64,000 bases of DNA, taken from contig JAWUZG010000015.1 in the NCBI GenBank assembly GCA_036785705.1, positions 1,054,001 to 1,118,000 on the forward strand, written 5' to 3'. The notes under the pieces are model-generated. The model saw nothing but the letters and a program-made list of their open reading frames with translations, was not told the DNA's origin and did not search any database. Positions 1 to 9,645 of this stretch are shown here, piece by piece (positions within the stretch are counted from its first letter, which is position 1; every line of letters begins with the position of its first letter). This DNA comes from Acanthornis magna. Its lineage: Eukaryota; Chordata; Aves; Passeriformes; Acanthizidae. A program made the position numbers and the translations under genes.

Positions 1-1768
1 CTGGTATGTCCTAAAGGCTCCCCAGCGAACCTCTTTTTGTTCCTTAAGAATTCCGGTTTAATTTTTCAGGTGGGAATTTGTATCAACAAGATTTTTGCTA
101 CTGGTTTTTTAGGACTCCATGCTGTTATGTAGCACACACCTGTTGTAACTCACACCTGTGCTGGCAGCCCTGACTGCCACAGTGGCTGGGACAAAGTGGC
201 TCAGGGTAGTAAACAGCAAATGCTTTACTTACCCTGCTGCTAAGGGGTGTTGCTACAAGCTTGTCTTGGCAAAGGACAGGAGCAGGGCCTGAGTTCACCA
301 AAGGTTTCACAGTGCCCAGCATCATCCGGATGCAGCAAAAATTATCCTGAATTGACAAAGCCTGTGTTTCATATGTGGCTGTGGTGTTTCCTGGTCACTC
401 AAACACAAGATAAAGAATGAATTAATCAAGTGTTAGTTATAGTTATGGAAACAGGAGTCAAAATAAATTGGGAAGAGACCTGAGTGGTACAGAACAAGAT
501 TAAATGCTGGAAGTAGATTTGGGTGGGAAGGCTGATTTTGCAGGAGCTGTTCTGGAAACATGCTCACCACTTCAGCTCAGCTCAGCCATGTTATGTGAGC
601 CAGGTTGGTGAGACCTGAGCAAACTTCTGAACCTCCAGATCTGGAATTCTCTGCAGAGAATTGTGCCAGCATGGAAGTGTGGCTGTGAGGGCCCTGTGCC
701 AGCAAGGAGGCTGTGAACAAGGTCAGGGTTTGGGGTGCCGTTACCCTGCTCTCCAGACACACCCATGGGCAAGAGCAGCAGTAGAGATAAATTAATTTGG
801 ATGTGCTTTGCTTTGACAGATAACTCAATCCGCCCAGAGAAAGGTGAAATTCAAAACTATTGCCCTTACCTTTGCAGCATGAATAAAAATGATGGGGCAG
901 TATCTGTGTGTAAATTGTGCCATGCTTTAAGTTTATGATGTTTGTTTCTCCTTCCACTGGTTCTCAGAATCTCCTTTTTTTTTTTTTTTTTCCCTTTTTC
1001 CCCAAAAAAGAAAAAAAAACCCAAAAAAACCTTCAAGCACAAACAGAGCCAGAGTCCTATGCTGGTAAATAGTAAAGTCCTATCTGTTTTCAGGCACAGT
1101 CCAAGTTATTGTCATTTATCCCTGGCTCAGAATCTCCCCTTTGGGTAACTGATCCTTGTTTTTTCTCTGTTGGCTGCAAAATGAAGGACAATTACACTGA
1201 TAAAAGGAATTGGGAATATAAAACAAAAACTTTCACATTTCAAACTTCACAATAAGACCTTCAAAAGGGCAAATAATCCCATCAGGAGACACCTGAATAA
1301 GAACTAAGGTCATAATTTAAAACAGGATGGTTAACTATTAGAGCCTGTACCAGTCTTAGATTGAATGGCTTAAATTCAGTTTTGCTGGATGAATTCTCAC
1401 AGGATAAATTAGAAAGCTATGTACATAATTTTCTTATTTACTCCTTCTTCTCAGTTTCAAGTATGTCCAATTAGAGGTACATTTGCTAGATTTAAAATAA
1501 TTTTTTTTGTTTCTGTTCTGCATCTCAGGCAAGAAATTCTCAGCTAAAGTCTCATGGGAAGTTGGCAAAAATTTACTCAGCTCATATCTTGTTTCTTACT
1601 TAATTGGAACTGTTCAAGATAGACCACAGAAGCCATATGAGGCAGAATCACCACCAGCAGAGCCTCAATGCTCCAGCCCTGCTGAGCCCTTGAGCATCTG
1701 CAGATGGTTCCTGTCCTACCCATGGTACCCCTGTGGTGAAACATAGGGTTTTCTTTTAGACACTTAAA
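1..1768. other. intergenic, no gene recognised
   Basis: No coding exon or named repeat was recognised. The only conspicuous element is a low-complexity T-tract followed by an A-tract at about 967-1030, which could pair with itself. By synteny this is the side on which ASIP is expected, but nothing here resembles its coding exons. Confidence 0.5.
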
Positions 1769-2382
1769 TGTAGAGATTTTAGATAAAAGTTAGTTCTGTT
1801 AAAATTAACTAGAATAGAAAAAGACACAGAACTCAGCTAGAAAGAAATTAATGATTAAATGCAGAGTAGCCCTTTGATTATTTGACATTTACTCAGCTGT
1901 GCTTAGAATAGACAATTAATAATCTTAAGAAAAGAGGTTCAAAGGAGAGCCTTGACAGTTACAAATTTTGCCCAGATGCAACCTACTCAGAAGCAATAGA
2001 AGAGAGCATTGAGAGTTTTCCAGGGTCAAATGTATTGTCAAAAACCAACGAAGTAAGAAGGTCACACTGAGGAAGACTCATATTACTTTGTCCAAAGCAG
2101 CCCTCAGACTCAACTAAAGACCCCCGACCCAATTCCATTGCAGGAACTGCGCATGTTTAATGACTTTTTGCTAATTTCCATACGAAGCAGGGAATGGGAG
2201 GCGCTTATGCTATGAATATGTATCTGTATTTTAAATATGCATTATTGTGATAGATAAATAAGTTCTGTGTTGCATTGTTACTCCGGAGCTGTACATTTGG
2301 GAGCTATCCCTGCAGCTCTCCGGTGCTGAAATAAACATGCACTTTGTAACCTTAACAAGTTAGAGAGTCTCTGTCCGTCTCA
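1769..2382 (+). mobile_element. probable solo ERV LTR
   Basis: The stretch opens with TGTAGAGATTTTAGATAAAA and closes with CTCTGTCCGTCTCA, giving TG...CA ends. It has the A/T-rich body followed by a short GC-rich 3' portion typical of avian ERV LTRs, with an AATAAA polyadenylation signal at 2330-2335 about 50 bases before the end. No gag, pol or env sequence lies on either side, so it reads as a solo LTR. I could not find a matching target-site duplication, so either end could be off by some bases. Confidence 0.6.
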
Positions 2383-2555
2383 GGTGGATATCGATATTAG
2401 ATCTATATCTGCATTTTAATAATTCAGTGGCATCCTGACACTGCCTGGGGAAGCCTGTGCCTGCCCTGGTTCGGTGTTAAAGTGGGATGAGGAAGGGGAT
2501 GATTTCCACTGCAGGGATTTGAGTCTGTCCTGGCTCCATCCTGGATACAGCCGTG

Positions 2556-3210
2556 TGTCTTAGTTTACACGGAAGGTGTAACCAAAAGTATGTATTCCAT
2601 TACCATCTCCATAAGCTGTTAAAAACAGGTGGGGCAGTGTTCTTTGTGTTCAGCATGACCCAGCCCTGCTAACACCATCGGGGCTATCTCTGCTCATGGC
2701 CATCGAGGGCTCCGGCTCCGGGAGTGACTCACAGATTCCATCAGCCATTGGGAGATGCCCTGCCCAGAGGGGAGGAACTGAACATTCCTACCTGCACATA
2801 AACTGAGACTCTGGAACACCGGGGTACCTTTTCCACTGATTCCCAGAGGAGAAGAGCTCAGGAGCCACCGCTGGAGCTCCAGAGACTGACGAGACCTTTC
2901 CACAAGATCACCATTTCAACAAGAGCACATCCATCACTCCAACGGGACAGCAGCACCATTGAACTGCACTGCTAGCACCACCCTAACAGGGTGAGGGTTG
3001 TATTCTAACTTTGTCTGTTTAAACCATTGTTTCTGTATTATTGCTTTGCTCTAACTATTAGTAAAGAACTGTTATTCCTTTCCCCATATCTTTGCCTGAG
3101 AGCCCTTGATTCCAAAGTCCTAATAATTCGGAGGGAGGGAAGTTCACATTCTCCATTCTAAGGAAGGTTCCCACCTTCCTTAGCAGACATGTGTCTTTCA
3201 AACCAAGACA
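2556..3210 (+). mobile_element. solo ERV LTR with target-site duplication
   Basis: The 655-bp element begins TGTCTTAGTTT and ends AAACCAAGACA, an imperfect terminal inverted repeat with TG...CA ends. The flanking pentamers are CCGTG (2551-2555) and CTGTG (3211-3215), a 5-bp target-site duplication differing by one C/T change at a CpG. Its last ~130 bases resemble the end of the LTR at 5882-6822, so the two belong to related families. No internal retroviral sequence is present. The 5-bp duplication fits several ERV classes, including ERVL-type, so class is not assigned. Confidence 0.78.
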
Positions 3211-4673
3211 CTGTGGGAAGCAGGACCAGCACTGCAGAGCTGCAGTGCCAGGACACTCCGATTAAACCTTAATGAGCAAAGAGCTCCCTGGTCCACTTTT
3301 GGATGTTGATTTTTCAGATTTGTAACAGGACCACAAATCAGGCAGGGAGCAGTGGAAATTGGCAACAGAAATGTCACTTCCATTCACATCTCTTGCATAC
3401 CACTGGAGGTGCCAGGCTTTGGAAATGAGGAGTGGAGATGTGGAGAGCAGCAGGGTTTAGGGGGAAGGAGAAAATTTTGCAGCTGGGTTTCTTTTTCCCA
3501 TCTTTGTTTCTAAGGACCCAGAAATTTTCTTTCTTCTCCTTCCTAGGAATTCTTTAGAGTCTCTGATCTGCTGGGATCTCTAATCTACTGGGATTTACAT
3601 TCTTTACAGAGAAGTATGTCTGGTGTTTCCTTCTTTTTTCTGTTTCATCCTTTCTTTGTCTTTTACACCATCCATTCTTTTCTTTTTTCTTTTTTCTTTC
3701 CTGTAGAGATTTGGATTTCAAAAATCTCTACTTACCTGTGACAATAGAACTGTGCAGAGATAATATATCAGTACATCTTGTTCCAGGTTCCTTGCCTTCT
3801 CATGAGTAGGAGACAATGGTCTCATGACTGGGGGCATTTCCATGGGGTGATTTCCAGGATTCATTATTTTTCACCTATGATTGTTCTGATTGTGCAAGGT
3901 TTTGCTGTTGATCATTCTGTCCTACAGAGAAAGATGGAAGAAATTCTTCCCTGGGGTAACCTCAGGTGGTGCACAGGTCTTGCCTTTCTTTTTCCCAGTG
4001 CAGGCTATTTTTATTACATGCTTCTGTTCTCTATTTTCTGACCTCTGCCTCAGGAACAGAAAATTAATTCTTTTCTCTGCAGTACACAGGACAAATTTAC
4101 AGGAGTCGCTTTTATGTCCCACATTTTGCTCTGAATAACCTGGCCAGACCTAAGTGCATCCCATGAAGCACTGAAAACCCATCTGATATATAGGATCTCT
4201 TCTGAAAATTCCAGACTATACTTTAGTTGTACTGCATCTGCAAAATCAGTGACCGAGGAGATGATACAGATAGCGATGGGATGCTTTTTCTATATCCCAA
4301 AATATGGAAAAGTGCATAAGGTTCGCCTGGCACATAATTTGTAAATACATAAAATAGGCTCAGGGACTCAGGCAGCCTAGACGTTACCAGCAGGTCAGAG
4401 GAGCTTCATGCTGAGATCTGGAGAGAGCTCAGCTCAGGGATCAGAAATTTCTCAGTCAGCTTCTCAGTGGCTGTCCTCTTCTTGGAAAAAATAAATATTC
4501 CTGTTAGTCTTGTGACTCTCTAGCCCTTTTCTGGATCCTCTTCAATTCTTAACTACCATTTTATTTTATGGGTGTGACTTTCAATACATATCACAGGTAA
4601 CAAAACATTCTTTACCTGCTTGAAACCTGCCACCTTTCACTTTGCTCTGTCTTCCCTTGATCTTCCATTAAGC
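3211..4673. other. intergenic; pyrimidine tract and hairpin only
   Basis: No gene recognised. A long pyrimidine-rich stretch (about 3630-3702, TTTTC-like units) runs into a short perfect hairpin at 3703-3731: arms GTAGAGATTT and AAATCTCTAC with a 9-base loop. The tract plus following AG resembles a 3' splice site, but no open exon with recognisable similarity follows it. Confidence 0.4.
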
Positions 4674-5110
4674 AGAATAGAACCATAGAATCACTGAGTT
4701 TGGAAAAGACCTCCAAGATCATCAAGTCCAACTGTTAACCCAGCACCACTGTTCACCAAGTGCCACATCCATGGGTTTTGGACACCTCCACTGCTTCCCT
4801 GGGCAGCTGTTCCAATGCCTGACCACCCTTCCCATGAATAAATTTTCCCAATACTCAATCCAAACCTCCCCCGGCACAGCTTGAGGCCATTTTCTCTCAT
4901 CTAATTCCTTGTTCCCTGGGAGCAGAGCCCGACCCACCCCCGGTTGTCGCCTCCTGTCAGGAGCTGTGCAGAGCCACAAGGTCCCCCTGAGCCTCCTTTT
5001 CTCCAGGCTGAGCCCTTTCCCAGCTCCCTCAGCCACTCCTGGTGCTCCAGACCCTTCCCTCAGCCCCCTGGTGCTCCATTCCCTTCACACAGGGCTTCAG
5101 ATACCTTGAC
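4674..5110 (-). mobile_element. CR1 LINE, 5'-truncated 3' end
   Basis: On the minus strand this ends with the CR1-type 3' tail (…GATTCTATGGTTCT) preceded by the usual 3'UTR text. Further upstream it encodes a decayed C-terminus of CR1 ORF2, including LSLEKRRLRG. The 5' end is truncated at about 5110, as is normal for CR1 copies in birds. Confidence 0.85.
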
Positions 5111-5876
5111 TTTCTCCAGTAATAGGCACAGTCTTGTGTAGGTCTGTCATATTTCCACCTGTTCTTTTCTTTAATTTCTTACTGGAATGAATGAATGATT
5201 AAATGAGCATAGCTGTACCTTTGAAATTTATGTAACAAACATGTGAAAGACATTTCAGTGCAAAGAACTTCTGGAAACTTGGCTATTTTCATAATTTTCA
5301 TCATTTGTTCATCTAAACATTCATATTTCTTTCAACACAAGGAACATATTTTATAGTCAGAAATATCGTTTTTGCAGATGGCTCTATTTTCATGAAATCT
5401 CATGAATTGTTTAGGATTGCACTGAAGCAAACAATGTGGTTGGAATTGCAGAGAAGAGAATGCATTTAAAGGAGGAATGAAAATTGAAGCTCTTTAGCTT
5501 TGTCTCAACTTGAGAATCAAGTTTCATGTTTGGGACCTTTATGTCAAATCAGAATGTTTCAATTGTTACAGAAACCTTACACTGACTATTTCATTCCCTA
5601 AAGTCTTTCTGGTAGAAGAAGAAATGTCACCGCCTGGAGAACTACTTGCTTTTGCAATCTTTCAATTACAAAGACATGAAATATTTTCTCAAACCCAAAA
5701 GAAAGATGTAAGCCTACTTTTGATCATTAGGGAAAAATTGTCCAGAAACCCAATAGTTTTCTGTAATTTTTACAGAGAAGACACCCAAACTTTATAGATC
5801 CTATTGGCATATGAGACTTAGGGATGAACAGATGCTTTTGTTGCAATATTTGTGATTGATGACACAATTCTATTTG
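5111..5876. other. intergenic, nothing recognised
   Basis: A/T-rich single-copy-looking DNA. A 95-codon open frame at 5510-5797 (plus) has no recognisable domain and is judged random. Confidence 0.4.
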
Positions 5877-5881
5877 CAGAC

Positions 5882-6822
5882 TGTGGAAGGTTGGGGGGGG
5901 CAAGTGGAATTTTTTCCCATTCTGTTGCTAAGCAACTAATGACCGGTACTTAAGGGCCATCTACGCTCACAAAAGAGACAAAGCCTTTTGCCTGGTCAGG
6001 CAGGGGAACAAGAGATTGCAAGATTTGATAACGAGACACCCACTCGCTCGGAACTCTTGGAGGAGAGAGTGGGGGGAAAAAGGTGGCTCTGCTTTTTGGC
6101 TGCAACTGCAGAAAAGGCCCGGTTTTGCACTGTTTTTTCTCTCTACCTGTTGGGTGAGGTCTCACTTGGGACGGGGGAGGACGGGATCCCGGCCCCTTCT
6201 ACCCCTCCGGGAGGGCGCGTTTCCCAGCTGCGCTGCAGCAGAACGAGACCCCCGCCTGCTGCCGCTCCTCGCCCTGCCTGCTGCCGCCCCACGCCTTGCC
6301 TGCCACAGCTGTGGAGCTCCTGCTGCCTCCTCTGCTGCCTGGCTCGGGTGAGCCCACCTGGCCGTTCCATCTCCCTGCTGTGCCCCATCCATCTGCGCTC
6401 CACCCTGCTCCAGCCCGTCGGCCATTACGTGCGTGACACAGCTCCAACCTCGCGCCACAGCGCCAGCTGCAGCTTCCCGAGAGTCATCGCACCTGCCCTG
6501 CTGGTCTAGGAGCCCAACAGCGCCCCTGCTGGCCATGACCGTGACTGCACCAACCGGGAACGTGCCTGACAGCCCAGGGACATTTGCCACCGAGTTTTTG
6601 GTTTTGTTTACTGTTTTTTACCTTGTTTACTGTTTTTTTGTTACTGATTGTTTACCTCATTATAGATACTAGTAAAAAAACTCTTATTCCTTTTCCCATT
6701 TCTTTGCCTGAGAGCCCTTGATTCTAAAGTTATAATAATTCGGAGGGAAGGGGATTCACATTCTCTGTTCTAAGGAAGGCTCCCACCTTCCTAAGCAGAC
6801 ACCTGTCTATCAAACGAAGACA
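5882..6822 (+). mobile_element. solo ERV LTR, 941 bp, perfect 5-bp TSD
   Basis: The element starts TGTGGAAGGTTGG and ends AAACGAAGACA. It is bracketed by identical pentamers CAGAC at 5877-5881 and 6823-6827, a perfect target-site duplication that fixes both ends. The centre (about 6170-6590) is strongly GC- and CpG-rich, unlike its surroundings, and explains several overlapping open frames there that are not genes. The last ~130 bases match the 3' end of the LTR at 2556-3210. No coding retroviral sequence is attached. Confidence 0.8.
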
Positions 6823-6827
6823 CAGAC

Positions 6828-9038
6828 ATAAACATTGGGAGGAGATATGTTGCTTCACATTTCTTTCTTGACAGACAATTGGAAACATCTTGAGTTTCCT
6901 CAGTGTCACCATCTCAAGGTGTGATTACGAGCTTGTTTTCAGCCCAGAGGGTCAGTGGTTTCTTAGTCCTTTGCTTCTGAGAGCCATTGGCAAGGATTTG
7001 AGCAACAGCACTGAGTAATTAGTGAGACAAAACCTCACAAGGAATAATGGGATAATCCCCAGAATGGAGTTTTACAGAGCTCATGAAGTGCTTGCAGATG
7101 GGATAAATTACCCCAAATGTCTTCAGGTAGAAGGACAATCTGCCTTCCCCACTCCTCCTGCTCTCCAAACATGCCATCTCTATTTCTGCTCACCTCTCAC
7201 TATATTTAGAGTTTCCATAAGAGTATTATTTTCCATCTCCAAGATCTCTCTTCCAAAGTCTTCCTTTTGAAGGCTGCATTTTTGACGAAGAAAACCAGTG
7301 CTGTTTGTCCAGGACAGATGTGTCTTTTTGCTCCATCTTCTGCCCTCATTCCTGTCCTTTAAAGCAATGTTGGGGCTGTTACTGCAACCTGGGAGCCTCT
7401 TCAGTGTTGCAGACTATCCTAAACACCATTTATATAATTTTAAGTTACGTGAAAGATGAAGGAAGAGCAGGAACATTCAAAGGAAAAACTGCAAAGCAAA
7501 AAAGATAAAAATGAAGGAACAGAAGTAAAAAATAATCAGGAATGTGGAAAATGTCCAAGGAAGATGGCACCTAGCTGATTGCTCAGGAAGGAAGTGATAT
7601 TTCTCCTAAACTGTGTCACCTTTTGGGACTGCTGGATCTGCACAGGCAATCTTCTCGCAGCATTCCCAAGAGATCCCCACAACTGGCCAGAAAAGGAAGG
7701 GACATTCAAAGCCTTCAGGTGTGTCCACTGCCCCCCTGCCCATTTTATGCAGGTTTTGTCTGCTGATCTTGAAGATAAGCACCTCAAATTTCCCTGGAGG
7801 CGTAGGGTGGGGCTCTGTGAAGTACAAGCTGTAACTCCCTGGAATATTTGAGCAGAATGGTACTGCAATTGTTAAGACACTTGGACTTTCCTCCTAATCA
7901 AACAAAGTATTTGAAGAGCAGCAGCCTTCTATTAAAACATATTTATAGCTCAACGAAGCAGCAAATTGCAGCAGAGATGTGGAAAAGTACATTCTTGTTT
8001 CCCCAGTCACTCCATTGCTCTCTCAGAACATGTTGTTCCCAAAATCCTTGTCCAGGCCCTGAAGCTCTGGCCCATCTGGCTGCACTGATCCATCGTCCTG
8101 GACACCTCAGGCACATGACTGAGGAGTTTGATTCCAGCCAGGCTTTTCCTCAAGGCTCCTGTGAATCCAATCCTCACCAACCTGGACAGCCTCCCAGAGA
8201 GACTCAAGAGCAAAGTGTAATTTAGGAATCCCAACACAGAGCAAACTGGATTTCCTCCCCTTCTGGCAACAAAGTCAAGCAACTTTGGGACAGCAGACTG
8301 CTTGCTGCAAGAGCCCTGAGTTAATTATTGGAAAAATCTTTCAACAAATGAGGGATTTGCAGCTCCTCTTGGGCAGAAGGACAGCAGGAGCTTCTGTCCC
8401 CCTCAGATACCTCTTTCCTGATTAGAGACCTTTGCAAATCTCAGCTGCTCTTTAACGGATAAATCCTATTGGCAAGGTGACAGACAGGAGGGTGTGCCCG
8501 TGTGGCCTGGTGGCCCCAGGCGTGGGAATGCAGCTCCCAGGGCAGGAGTCACAGCTTGCTGCTGCTGCTGGCATTCACTGTCCTGCTTTCAGTGCAATCT
8601 TGTCATCTCCCTCTTGGGACTGGCTCTCCCTGGAGCATTGATTGGAGCATCCAGCTCTGGCAGCAGGATATCCAGGATATCCCACACTGCATTAGAGTCA
8701 CAGGGATTATCGTGTGCATGTTCTCTACCCATGATGGTGCTGCCTTTCTTCATCCCTCATTGATGAGTCTTCAGCTAAAGTGCACCACTCTGCACTTACC
8801 ATTGCCTGAACTTTTAAACATGCATTTTATGGATTTTAGTGAGTGTGGCCTAGTGAACAGTAGCTCAACAGATGTGGCAATTTGCCGCCCATACCCTAAA
8901 TTCCTCATGTCTGCTTTCCTGATTTAAGTGTCTTTGTTATGCACAAAAACACCTTCTGAATCTTTTATATATTGCAATGCATAAATGATAAAGCAGACAG
9001 AAAGAGAAATTTTGAGGCAGAAGTAGGTAATACTCCAT
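6828..9038. other. intergenic; first copy of a local duplication
   Basis: No gene recognised. About 8245-8418 is the first copy of a ~174-bp sequence found again at 11047-11222 (separate entries). The remainder looks unique, and its short open frames show no family signature. Confidence 0.4.
8245..8418 (+). repeat. dispersed direct repeat, copy A
   Basis: Aligns by eye over about 174 bases to 11047-11222 in the same orientation at roughly 90% identity, including the shared stretch TTTGGGACAGCAGA. It does not look like CR1 or a known LTR, so it is either a local duplication or two copies of an unrecognised repeat family. Confidence 0.75.
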
Positions 9039-9039
9039 T

Positions 9040-9329
9040 ACAGAATCTCAGAACGGACCAGGCTGGAAGGGACCACAGTGGGGCGTCCTCTGTGCTCCAG
9101 CAGGGCCATCCCAGAGCACAGGGCACAGGATTGTGACCAGAGGGCTCTGGAATATCCCCAGGGAGGAGACTCCACAGCCTCTCTGCACAATCTGCTCAGG
9201 GCTGGGCACTGCCCAGGGCAGAAGTTGTGCCTCCTGTGCAGGGGGAGCTCCCTGGGCTCAGTCCGTGCCGTTCCTCTGTGCCATTGCTGGGCCCCGGAGC
9301 AGAGCCTGGCCCTGCTCTGACCCTCCCTG
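9040..9329 (-). mobile_element. CR1 LINE 3' fragment
   Basis: Minus-strand CR1 tail: begins ACAGAATCTCAGAACGGACC and continues through typical 3'UTR text (GGCTGGAAGGGACCACAGTG). It is interrupted at about 9330 by the left arm of a 45-bp inverted repeat. A further CR1 piece lies inside the two arms. Confidence 0.8.
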
Positions 9330-9645
9330 ACATCAGCAAAAATCCATCCTCATGCTCCTTGGGCACTAACCATGCTCCAGGCCCTTCCTCAGCTGCGCAG
9401 CCTCCGCTGGCCCTGCTCCAGGAGCTCCTGTCCTGCAGGGCTGAGGGTCCAGAGCTGGCACAGCACTCCAGATGTGCCTCCCAGGGCTGGGCACAGGGGC
9501 AGGATCACTCCCTGACCTGCTGGCAATGCCCTTCCCAGCAGTTCCCAGGATCCCAATGGCCTTTTTGGGCCACAGGGTGCAGTTCTGAGCACTGCTGGCT
9601 CATGGTTAGTGCCCAAGGAGCACGAGGATGGATTTTTGCTGATGT
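9330..9645. repeat. 45-bp inverted repeat (44/45) around a CR1 piece
   Basis: The left arm, 9330-9374 (starts ACATCAGCAAAAATCCATCC), is the reverse complement of the right arm, 9601-9645, with a single mismatch. The 226-bp spacer is a minus-strand CR1 segment (contains CTCCAGATGTGCCTCCCAGG). The arm sequence itself does not look like CR1. The same short peptide can be read on both strands because of this symmetry; that is not coding evidence. Confidence 0.9.

Noticed and set aside
6162..6590. Overlapping frames in a CpG-rich segment, considered as a CpG-island gene
   Set aside because: The segment lies wholly inside an LTR defined by a perfect 5-bp target duplication.
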